Source of the DNA: Minisyncoccota bacterium
Lineage (GTDB): Bacteria; Patescibacteriota; Minisyncoccia; Moranbacterales; GCA-2747515
DNA: 8,468 nucleotides
Direction: 5' to 3'
Assembly (NCBI GenBank): GCA_938034715.1
Contig: CALHMM010000038.1
Span: forward strand, 1 to 8,468
Shown here: in pieces, positions 1 through 6,278 of the stretch
Layout: every line of letters starts with the position of its first letter
Numbering within the stretch: position 1 is the stretch's first letter
Translations under genes and position numbers: made by a program
Notes under the pieces: model-generated
Databases searched by the model: none
Told to the model about the DNA's origin: nothing
What the model saw: only the letters and a program-made list of their open reading frames with translations

Positions 1-1
1 G

Positions 2-334
2 GCATCAGATACCTCGGAATGGCCAGGTCATCAGGAGCCTTATGCTGTTAATAATGTGTCATCGCCTCCGAACGAAATTGAAAATATAGCTGATGCTACG
101 GCAGGTCTTTCGGCTAATCCAGCTGGGGATCCATATTCTAATTGGCGAGGTCCATATATTCCTTCTACATTAGTTGATCCTTGGGGCAACCCATACTTTT
201 TTGATACAGACTATGACCTCAACGGTGGGATTGGTACGCCAGACTTTGGCGTCGCTATTGGTTCCTACGGACCAAATGGTGTAGGGCCAAACCTTTACGA
301 CAGTGATGACGTTATACGTATTGTCGTGCAATAA
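2..334 (+). CDS. Type II secretion/type IV pilus pseudopilin, GspG-like, C-terminal part (5' truncated by window edge)
   Basis: The reading frame is open from the first complete codon at position 2, so the GTG at 56 is internal and the true start lies upstream of the window. The visible 110 residues lack the prepilin cleavage site and hydrophobic N-terminal helix expected of this family. What remains is the globular C-terminal domain: a Trp-x-Gly-Pro-Tyr segment, then the hallmark DPWGNPY turn and following aspartates, then a Gly/Asn-rich loop (IGSYGPNGVG) and an acidic YDSDD stretch before the stop. In GspG this last loop is where calcium is bound; here only part of the acidic ligand pattern is obvious. 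Known family members are membrane-anchored subunits of a periplasmic pseudopilus or pilus. Which pilus this one serves cannot be told from the fragment. It is separated from murA by 174 bp and is probably a different transcription unit. Confidence 0.85.
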   Translation, partial: ASDTSEWPGHQEPYAVNNVSSPPNEIENIADATAGLSANPAGDPYSNWRGPYIPSTLVDPWGNPYFFDTDYDLNGGIGTPDFGVAIGSYGPNGVGPNLYDSDDVIRIVVQ

Positions 335-442
335 ATTGTGGTGACGGACTTGTCTTTGTGGATTGATCGTAAGATTTCTCGAGATTGCTTTTAAGTTATG
401 AAATAGGTCATTTTTGAAAAAGTGACGCTCTGTTTGTCAAGA

Positions 443-471
443 TTGAAGAAATAGAAGAAGTGTCTTATACT
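443..471 (+). promoter_or_regulatory. Candidate sigma-70-type promoter for murA
   Basis: TTGAAG (443-448, four of six consensus bases) lies 17 nt before TATACT (466-471, five of six). Transcription would begin near 478 and give a leader of about 30 nt before the murA ATG at 509. The gap in which it sits (335-508) holds no coding frame that I can support and no convincing terminator for the upstream pseudopilin gene. The call rests on sequence match alone. Confidence 0.5.
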
Positions 472-508
472 GCCATACAGGGATATTTTATTAAAACAAT
501 TTGTTTAT

Positions 509-1822
509 ATGCAAAATTTTCACGTTACTGGAGGTAAAAAGCTTTCCGGTACGATTACTGTTAATTCTTCCAAAAATGCTGCTGTAGCCCTTTTGGCGGC
601 AAGCGTGATGAATCATGGTACGACAATACTCAAGAATGTTCCTCAGATTGAAGAGGTGAATCGGTGGATTGAATTGTTGGAGAGTATCGGTGTAAAAGTT
701 ACCCGTGGAGAGGGGAAAAATCAGCGTACGCTCACCATTAAACCTTCTGGGAAATTAAAGCTATCTCAGATGGATAAAAAATCAGCAAAGAAAACTCGTA
801 GTGCAATTTTGCTACTAGGCGCGTTAAGTCGTGACTACAAATCTTTCTCAATCCCACAGGCTGGTGGTTGTCGATTGGGTGCTCGCAGTGTGCAACCACA
901 TATTGATGCTCTGAAAACGTATGGCTTAGAAATTGCCGCTACAGCACACGCTTTTACTGTTACGAGATCTAATCCTCTCAAAAGTCCAGGACGCTTTGCA
1001 TTAGGTGAGTCAGGTGATACTGTTACGGAAAATGCTATTATCACAGCTGCTCAGGTTAAGGGTGTGACTGAGATACGTTTTGCTAGCGCAAACTATATGG
1101 TGCAAGACCTTTGCTATTTTCTGGTTAAATGTGGTGTTAGGATTGATGATATAGGATCGACAACGCTTCGTGTGCACGGCGTAGGGAAGATCAAAAAAGA
1201 CGTTACATATGAAATTTCTGAAGATCCCATTGAGGCAATGTTTTTTATTGCGTTGGCAATCTCTACAAATAGTGAATTGACGATTGAGCGTTGTCCTTAT
1301 GACTTTATTGAGCTTGAGTTGACAAAATTAAAGGCGATGGGTCTTATGGTGGATATAAGTCCTTTTTACAAAGCGCGTAATAAGAAGACTACCCTTGTAG
1401 ATTTAAAGATTTTTAAGTCAAAACTTGCTGCACTTCCTGATAAAATTGAAGAAAGACCTTTCCCTGGTATTAATATGGATAATTTACCATTTTTTGCTGT
1501 GATTGCTACACAAGCAAAAGGAAAGACGCTTTTACACGATTGGGCATATGAAACGCGCCCAGTTTATTTTGCAGAGCTTTCGCGGCTAGGGGCACGTGTG
1601 CGATTACTGGACCAGCACCGTATTCAAATTACTGGCCCTACTAAATTGAAACCCACATCAATGAGTTGTCCACCAGCGCTTCGTCCTGGGGCTGTGCTGT
1701 TGGTGGCGATGCTTGCTGCGCCAGGAGAGTCAGTGCTGCGTAATGTATATATGATCAATCGCGGTTATGAAAATCTTGCGCAGAGATTACAAGCTCTCGG
1801 TGCATTAATTGAAATGTCGTAA
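509..1822 (+). CDS. murA: UDP-N-acetylglucosamine 1-carboxyvinyltransferase (MurA)
   Basis: MurA transfers enolpyruvate from phosphoenolpyruvate to UDP-GlcNAc in the cytoplasm, the first committed step of peptidoglycan synthesis. The 437-residue protein covers the whole EPT fold (E. coli MurA is 419). The Lys-Asn substrate pair is at 22-23, a TRSAI segment with the expected Arg at 97, and the active-site loop GGCRLGAR at 119-126 with catalytic Cys121 (E. coli Cys115) and Arg126 (Arg120). Asp324 matches the catalytic Asp305, and Arg391 in PALRPG matches Arg397. The C-terminal INRGYENLAQRLQALGA block is typical. The residues around Asp324 (NMDNLPFF) differ from the usual PTDMQAQ, and there is extra sequence around 283-315, a variant I associate with candidate-phyla-radiation MurA. 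The ATG start puts the Lys-Asn pair at its normal position, although no Shine-Dalgarno precedes it. The retained Cys predicts covalent fosfomycin binding. Confidence 0.95.
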   Translation: MQNFHVTGGKKLSGTITVNSSKNAAVALLAASVMNHGTTILKNVPQIEEVNRWIELLESIGVKVTRGEGKNQRTLTIKPSGKLKLSQMDKKSAKKTRSAILLLGALSRDYKSFSIPQAGGCRLGARSVQPHIDALKTYGLEIAATAHAFTVTRSNPLKSPGRFALGESGDTVTENAIITAAQVKGVTEIRFASANYMVQDLCYFLVKCGVRIDDIGSTTLRVHGVGKIKKDVTYEISEDPIEAMFFIALAISTNSELTIERCPYDFIELELTKLKAMGLMVDISPFYKARNKKTTLVDLKIFKSKLAALPDKIEERPFPGINMDNLPFFAVIATQAKGKTLLHDWAYETRPVYFAELSRLGARVRLLDQHRIQITGPTKLKPTSMSCPPALRPGAVLLVAMLAAPGESVLRNVYMINRGYENLAQRLQALGALIEMS

Positions 1823-1874
1823 ACTTCATGATGTCATAGATATTTTCGTATTTTTAGTGGTTTCTTCTGCTTGA

Positions 1875-1903
1875 TTGACAATCAGAGAACAGTTTGATTA
1901 AAG
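1875..1903 (+). promoter_or_regulatory. Weak candidate promoter upstream of mreB
   Basis: A perfect TTGACA (1875-1880) occurs in the 88-bp murA-mreB gap. At a 17-nt spacing the -10 position reads TTAAAG, only three of six consensus bases, and neighbouring registers are no better. If it is used, transcription would begin at or next to the mreB ATG at 1911, giving an almost leaderless message. The TTGACA is also part of a small dyad, TGATT-GAC-AATCA (1872-1884). Read-through from murA is equally possible. Confidence 0.25.
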
Positions 1904-1910
1904 ATTAATT

Positions 1911-2927
1911 ATGAGTTTTTTTGGACAACGAATTGGTATTGATTTGGGGACTGCGAATACGTTAGTTTTCGTGCCAGGCAATGATACTGTGACGAGTGAG
2001 CCTTCTGTGGTCGCTGTTTCGATCGATGACGATCAAGTCTTGGCCGTTGGCGATGAAGCTAAGACGATGTTAGGTCGTACACCTGATGGAATCGTAGCTT
2101 ACAAGCCCATGAAAGATGGTGTGATCGCTGATTATCGAGTAACTGAAGCAATGTTGCGATACTTCATCACAAAGGTTAGTGGGCGTATACGTTTTTCTCG
2201 TCCAGAGGTACTTATTTCAATACCTGCTGGTGTTACGAGTACTGAACGTCGTGCTGTAGTGGACGCTGCTGTAAAGGCTGGTGCTAAAGAAGTGTATATT
2301 GTGAAGGAACCAGTTCTTGCAGCGATTGGTGCGGGCATCCCGATCCATAGTGCTCAAGGCAACATGATTATTGATATTGGTGGAGGGACAAGTGAGATCG
2401 CTGTTATTTCTCTCGGGGGAACTGTTGCAGCATCTAGTGCTCGCGTTGGAGGAAATAAATTTGATCAGGCAATCGCTGATTACATTAAAAGGAAGTACTC
2501 CTTGGCTATAGGTGAACGTTCGGCAGAGGAATTAAAAATAGCGATTGGAAGTGCTGTTCCGCAAAAAACAAAGGATACATATGATGTCAATGGTCGTGAT
2601 TTGATGGGTGGGCTACCACGTACAGTAAAAATTCATGCTAATGAAGTGACTGAGGCCTTACAAGATGAGCTCCGGGAAGTTATCAATGCAATCAAGAAAG
2701 TTTTGCAAGAAACACCACCTGAACTAGCCGCTGATATTATGGATAAAGGTATGATTTTATCTGGGGGAGGGGCTTTGTTGAGGAATATGGATGTATTGAT
2801 CGCACAGACAATCGGTGTACCATGCTATGTAGCAGACGAGCCATTGAATTGTGTTATTAAAGGAATTGGTGAAGTTCTAAAGAATCTTGATCTTTATAAG
2901 CGAACAATTCTTGCAACGAAGAAGTAG
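1911..2927 (+). CDS. mreB: Rod shape-determining protein MreB (actin homologue)
   Basis: MreB forms membrane-bound, ATP-dependent filaments on the inner face of the cytoplasmic membrane and directs lateral wall synthesis. The 338 residues match the family's usual length. The actin-fold ATP site is complete: phosphate-1 loop IGIDLGTANTLV (8-19), phosphate-2 loop DIGGGTSEIAVIS (155-167) and the adenosine loop GMILSGGGALLRN (280-292). The segments ERRAVVDAA, KEPVLAAIGAGIP and TPPELAADI are also classic. The N-terminal extension before the fold is very short (MSFFGQR); its two Phe residues and the hydrophobic loop near 92-96 are the likely membrane contacts. The start at 1911 is the natural one because the fold begins only seven residues later. 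The gene ends in TAG. It is followed by glycosyltransferase genes rather than the usual mreC and mreD partners. Confidence 0.97.
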   Translation: MSFFGQRIGIDLGTANTLVFVPGNDTVTSEPSVVAVSIDDDQVLAVGDEAKTMLGRTPDGIVAYKPMKDGVIADYRVTEAMLRYFITKVSGRIRFSRPEVLISIPAGVTSTERRAVVDAAVKAGAKEVYIVKEPVLAAIGAGIPIHSAQGNMIIDIGGGTSEIAVISLGGTVAASSARVGGNKFDQAIADYIKRKYSLAIGERSAEELKIAIGSAVPQKTKDTYDVNGRDLMGGLPRTVKIHANEVTEALQDELREVINAIKKVLQETPPELAADIMDKGMILSGGGALLRNMDVLIAQTIGVPCYVADEPLNCVIKGIGEVLKNLDLYKRTILATKK

Positions 2928-2966
2928 TATCGCCCCTTAATTGTGTATGCACATATGGCTTTGTAG

Positions 2967-2972
2967 TATACT
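2967..2972 (+). promoter_or_regulatory. Candidate -10 element upstream of the first glycosyltransferase
   Basis: TATACT matches five of six -10 consensus bases and is identical to the -10 proposed before murA. The only -35-like hexamer, TTGTGT (2941-2946), lies 20 nt upstream, longer than the preferred 17, and no extended -10 TG is present. Transcription would begin near 2979, about 29 nt before the ATG at 3008. A GAAAGGG stretch (2974-2980) would then fall at the transcript's 5' end. Confidence 0.3.
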
Positions 2973-3007
2973 AGAAAGGGTAGTTATATGTGGTAATAGA
3001 TCTATTC

Positions 3008-4141
3008 ATGAAAATTGCGATTGACGCTTCTCCTGCTTTTGCTCATTTACGAACTGGCATTGAAGAATATTCATATCAACTTATAAAGAGTCTACGACCT
3101 TTTTTGAAAGAGCATGACGTCACTTTGTACCTCAGAGGAGGTACAAGAGAAAATATTGATTTTACACTCCCTGCAACATGGCGTGTGAAGGAACTTCGAA
3201 GTCCAAAATTTTGGACTTATGGGCGATTGTCATTTGAATTTTTATTTAACAAATACGATCGATTTTTTGTGCCAGGTCATATTGTGCCACCAATACGTCC
3301 TAAAAACACAATTATGGTTGTTCATGGATTAGAGTTTGAGGTTTCACCTGATTCTTTTAGCCTTAAGGAGCGGCGGTCGATGCGATTTGGTATTCGACGA
3401 TCCTGCGAATGGGCCAGGCACATTATCTGTGTTTCAAATAATACGAAGCGTGACTTGATGCGGTACTATGATGTGTCGAGAAAGAAAATAAGAGTGATTT
3501 ATGAAGGTGTAAATCCTCCAATGATTGTTCCTGATAACATCGCAAGTGAGGTTTTGCAAAAGTACGATGTACAATTGGGTCATTATTTGCTTTTTATAGG
3601 TCGTGTTGAGCATAGAAAGAATATCATTAGTATTTTGAAGGCTTATGAAATTCTTAGGGAGCATTTTCGTTTACCATATAAACTTGTCATCGCTGGTAAG
3701 CCTGGTTACGGTTGGAAGCAGATAGAACGTGTGGTTGCATCGCATTCATATAGAGATGATATCATTGTGACAGGATTTATCAGTGCGCAAGAAAAATGGT
3801 CACTCCTAAGAGGGGCAAGTGTATTTGTATTTCCTACGCTTTATGAGGGTTTTGGCCTGCCTGTTCTTGAGGCTCAAATGGTGGGTGTGCCCGTAGTGAC
3901 TTCTTATACTTCTTCACTTGGGGAGATTACAAGAAATGGAGAAGTGGATAGTGCGGTAACAGTTGATCCATCTAGTCCTATGCAGATTGCAGAAGGATTG
4001 CAGTTGCTCTTGAGCGATCAAAGTTTGCGTACTCAGATGATTTCTGCCGGTCATAAAAATGCCAGACGCTATAGTTGGAAAAAGGCTGCAAGTTTGAGTG
4101 CTAAAGTTATTGTTGCTGGTAGGAAGTCGAATAATCGCTAA
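3008..4141 (+). CDS. Glycosyltransferase, GT4 family, MtfB-like
   Basis: This is a 377-residue GT-B-fold retaining glycosyltransferase, predicted to be cytoplasmic or peripheral to the membrane and to move a sugar from a nucleotide donor onto a growing glycan. The N-terminal acceptor domain opens with MKIAIDASPAF and RTGIEEY. The C-terminal donor domain has FIGRVEHRKN (197-206; donor-phosphate contacts Arg199 and Lys204), then LYEGFGLPVLEA (278-289) carrying the E-x7-E motif (Glu280, Glu288). It ends with a YSWKKAA segment usual for the family. A position often His-Asp in relatives reads His-Gly here (MVVHGLE). I chose ATG 3008 because MKIAID matches the family start and the third glycosyltransferase in this window. 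A GTG at 2990 would add six residues and has AGAAAGGG nine bases upstream, so it cannot be excluded. Donor and acceptor sugars cannot be read from sequence. Confidence 0.9.
   Translation: MKIAIDASPAFAHLRTGIEEYSYQLIKSLRPFLKEHDVTLYLRGGTRENIDFTLPATWRVKELRSPKFWTYGRLSFEFLFNKYDRFFVPGHIVPPIRPKNTIMVVHGLEFEVSPDSFSLKERRSMRFGIRRSCEWARHIICVSNNTKRDLMRYYDVSRKKIRVIYEGVNPPMIVPDNIASEVLQKYDVQLGHYLLFIGRVEHRKNIISILKAYEILREHFRLPYKLVIAGKPGYGWKQIERVVASHSYRDDIIVTGFISAQEKWSLLRGASVFVFPTLYEGFGLPVLEAQMVGVPVVTSYTSSLGEITRNGEVDSAVTVDPSSPMQIAEGLQLLLSDQSLRTQMISAGHKNARRYSWKKAASLSAKVIVAGRKSNNR
3125..3146 (+). repeat. Intragenic hairpin with 9-bp perfect stem
   Basis: TTGTACCTC (3125-3133) and GAGGTACAA (3138-3146) are exact reverse complements separated by a 4-nt AGAG loop. 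It lies within the first glycosyltransferase gene, about 40 codons after the start. The loop and right arm contain AGAGGAGG, a strong Shine-Dalgarno-like string, which the hairpin would partly hide in RNA. No in-frame start codon follows at a useful distance. The dyad is certain; any function is unknown. Confidence 0.6.
3199..3218. repeat. 20-bp perfect palindrome inside glycosyltransferase gene
   Basis: AAGTCCAAAATTTTGGACTT equals its own reverse complement over all 20 bases, with no central spacer. It overlaps a second, 10-bp palindrome ACTTCGAAGT (3193-3202), so 3193-3218 is a cluster of dyads sharing AAGTCC/GGACTT ends. It encodes an ordinary stretch (SPKFWT) of the acceptor domain. By rough expectation a 20-bp perfect palindrome should occur in well under one in fifty windows of this size. 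It could be a dimeric protein's binding site or chance. Confidence 0.6.
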
Positions 4142-4214
4142 TTTGTATTCTCTCGCTATGGGAGGGTAAGTGATTAAGAAATTTTGTGACATCTTAAACT
4201 ATATGGAATAAATA

Positions 4215-5336
4215 ATGAATAAAAAAAATCAATTACGGATTGCGATAGTGCATGATTTTTTGTTGTATCCAGGTGGTGCAGAGCGCGTTCTTGAGGTGTT
4301 GTGTGATCTGTATCCGGAAGCACCTATCTACACTCTCTTACACGATGAAGATAAAATGAAGAAATGGTCTGATAAGGGCAATATACAAACAAGTTTTCTT
4401 CAAAAGTGGCCATTGTTTCTGCGGAAACGTCACAGGATACTTCTGCCTTTTTATGCTAGTGCTATAGAGTCTTTTGATTTACGTGAATTTGATTTGGTGA
4501 TCTCTAGTTCTGGAGCTTGGAGTAAGGGTCTTGTCACAAGACTCCATACTCATCATATTGCGTATATACATTCTCCTATGCGTTATGCGTGGGATGAAAA
4601 TGAGCGTTATATGAAACGTGTTGTTAAAAAGAATCCTTTTTTTGTCCGTCAGTTTTTGAGTTACTTGCGCGTATGGGATTATCAAGCTGCTCAGAGGCCA
4701 GATGTTCTTATTGCGAATTCTCTATATAGTGCTGAGCGGATAGAAAAATACTATCGTAGGGAGTCTCAGGTCATTTATCCTCCAGTCGAGTTCGCAGAAA
4801 ATACTGCGAAACGTGGTCAATCTGATTCTATGGAAAAGCCTTTTTTGATCATTTCTAGGTTGGTCCCATATAAGAATATACTTATTGCAATTGACGTATG
4901 CAACAAGCTGCAATTGCCGTTGACGATCATTGGGCAGGGCCCACAAAAAGATGTTTTAATGGATCGAGCTGGCACAACAATTTCATTTACTGACTGGTGT
5001 GACGAAAAAAATAAATGGCAGCATATTTCTAATTCTCGAGCCCTATTGTTTCCATCAGAGGATGATTTTGGTATAGTTGCTGTCGAAGCACTTAGTGCTG
5101 GTGTTCCAGTGGTTGGTCTAGGATCAGGTGGTCTGATAGAGATTGTGAAAGATGGTGAGCATGGCATTCTCTTTGAGCAACCAACTGTCGAGGTTATGGC
5201 TGACGGTTTGCGACGTTTTATGGAGAGAGAATCTACTTTTGATCCTGAGGAGTTGAAGGAGCGAGCTGCATTGTTTAGTCGTAGGAACTTTGAGGTTCGC
5301 TTGAAGCAAGTGATTGAACATGTAGAGAACAAGTAA
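4215..5336 (+). CDS. Glycosyltransferase, GT4 family, WbaZ-like
   Basis: A 373-residue GT-B-fold glycosyltransferase, unlike its upstream neighbour and closest in style to the WbaZ group, which contains O-antigen mannosyltransferases. The N-terminal domain shows IAIVHDF (9-15), the Gly-Gly-Ala-Glu-Arg-Val loop (20-25), SFLQ, an IESFDL segment, DLVISSSGAWSKG (93-105) and HSPMRYAWD (119-127), all characteristic of that group. The donor domain has ISRLVPYKN (213-221; Arg215, Lys220) and FPSEDDFGIVAVEA (279-292). In that last motif the first acid at E-x7-E spacing is Asp283, with Glu291 as the second; related proteins usually read EEDFG. No membrane segment is evident. The ATG has only a weak TGGA upstream. 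It follows the first glycosyltransferase by 73 bp and probably acts in the same surface-glycan pathway. The sugar specificity is not predictable. Confidence 0.92.
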   Translation: MNKKNQLRIAIVHDFLLYPGGAERVLEVLCDLYPEAPIYTLLHDEDKMKKWSDKGNIQTSFLQKWPLFLRKRHRILLPFYASAIESFDLREFDLVISSSGAWSKGLVTRLHTHHIAYIHSPMRYAWDENERYMKRVVKKNPFFVRQFLSYLRVWDYQAAQRPDVLIANSLYSAERIEKYYRRESQVIYPPVEFAENTAKRGQSDSMEKPFLIISRLVPYKNILIAIDVCNKLQLPLTIIGQGPQKDVLMDRAGTTISFTDWCDEKNKWQHISNSRALLFPSEDDFGIVAVEALSAGVPVVGLGSGGLIEIVKDGEHGILFEQPTVEVMADGLRRFMERESTFDPEELKERAALFSRRNFEVRLKQVIEHVENK

Positions 5337-5392
5337 TTCGTATTTTCGGAAGTACTGAAAGACAAAAATTGATTAAGTCTAAAAAATTTACT

Positions 5393-6271
5393 ATGTCACA
5401 CGTGGTAGGTCACTCACAACAAAAAAAAATTCTTTCTGCGGTTTTTGAAGGGAAGATTCCGCACCATGTGTTTGTTTTTCATGGACCTCGGAGTGTCGGA
5501 AAATTTTTGTTGGCAAAATCTTTTGCGTGTAGCGTTGTGCGAGGTGATAATCGTATGTCGTGGAATATTCCAGAGTATTTCAAGCGCGAAAGTGACATTA
5601 TGATACTGTCTCCACAAACTCAGGTTAAGAAAGGAGTTGAGTCATCTACTGGAATTACGATTGGAATGGTCCGCGATTTTCGAAAGAGACTTTCATTAAC
5701 TAAGGGATCTGATTCATGTGTTATTATCATTGATCAGGCACAAGAGATGACTGTTCAAGCACAAAATGCATTATTGAAGGTTATAGAAGAGCCCAATGAT
5801 TCAACATATATTTTTTTTGTAACTTCTCAACCGGATAAGCTTCTGCCAACGATTCGTTCACGAGCAATGATGATGCATTTTGACACCTTAGATTATGCCC
5901 AAATGGAGCAAATTCCAAAAATAACGCCGGATATCATTTCAAACTCTTTTGGTAGGCCTGGATATGCCGTGAAAATGATCGAGAGTCAGGTAGAATCTCG
6001 GAGAGTAGCTGATTCATTGCAGGTGTTGAAAGATGTAAGAGGTAGGCCAATGCATGAAAGATTGTCACTGGCTTCGGATTTTACAAAGGACATTGTAGCA
6101 ACGAAGGAGATGTTGGAGCTATGGACTCTTCGAGTCTACGAAGTAGCGCATAGCCATGAGAAATATGATGTGTTATTGATCGCAAGTAAAATAGAGAAGA
6201 CTCTCCAAGAATTGCGAGATAGCAACGTGAATAAGAAACTTCTTATCGAGAGTCTTATGATCTCGCTCTAA
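5393..6271 (+). CDS. holB: DNA polymerase III delta-prime subunit-like clamp-loader protein
   Basis: Delta-prime is the structural subunit of the clamp loader that opens the beta sliding clamp onto primed DNA. The 292-residue product has a VVGHSQQKK start like the family's Gly-Gln/His opening and a P-loop-like GPRSVGK (31-37). It then has a Walker-B-region strand VIIIDQAQEM (110-119), the signature NALLKVIEEP (125-134), a sensor-1-type FFVTSQPDKLLPTIRS and a Ser-Arg-Ala at 156-158 where the family has Ser-Arg-Cys. The residue after the P-loop lysine is Phe rather than Ser or Thr. The four cysteines of the usual zinc module are not seen. Both points suggest an ATPase-inactive delta-prime rather than DnaX. 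The ATG at 5393 suits the family start; an upstream TTG at 5369 would add eight residues. Tandem stops TAA-TAG close the gene 7 bp before the next one. Confidence 0.85.
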   Translation: MSHVVGHSQQKKILSAVFEGKIPHHVFVFHGPRSVGKFLLAKSFACSVVRGDNRMSWNIPEYFKRESDIMILSPQTQVKKGVESSTGITIGMVRDFRKRLSLTKGSDSCVIIIDQAQEMTVQAQNALLKVIEEPNDSTYIFFVTSQPDKLLPTIRSRAMMMHFDTLDYAQMEQIPKITPDIISNSFGRPGYAVKMIESQVESRRVADSLQVLKDVRGRPMHERLSLASDFTKDIVATKEMLELWTLRVYEVAHSHEKYDVLLIASKIEKTLQELRDSNVNKKLLIESLMISL

Positions 6272-6278
6272 TAGTTTT

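Noticed and set aside
377..384. TCTCGAGA palindrome in the 335-508 gap
   Set aside because: It is only 8 bp and has no loop, spacing partner or second copy nearby; chance is sufficient.
407..426. GTCATTTT/AAAA-G-TGAC hairpin after the pseudopilin gene as a terminator
   Set aside because: The stem is AT-rich with a bulge and a 3-nt loop, and no run of T follows directly. It is too weak to call.
2942..2953. TGTG-TATG-CACA dyad after mreB
   Set aside because: A 4-bp stem without a T tract is neither a terminator nor a convincing operator.
4150..4164. CTCTC-GCTAT-GGGAG hairpin between the first two glycosyltransferase genes
   Set aside because: The stem is only five pairs including one wobble, with no T tract, so it does not qualify as a terminator.
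4526..4544. 8-pair hairpin GGGTCTTG-TCA-CAAGACTC inside the WbaZ-like gene
   Set aside because: It contains a G-T pair, lies in coding sequence and has no associated signal. Stems of this size are expected by chance in a window this long.
4817..5365. 182-codon open frame on the minus strand opposite the WbaZ-like gene
   Set aside because: It lies antisense to a clearly recognisable glycosyltransferase, its product is Ser/Thr/Pro-rich with no motif, and it has no upstream signals. It is a shadow frame.
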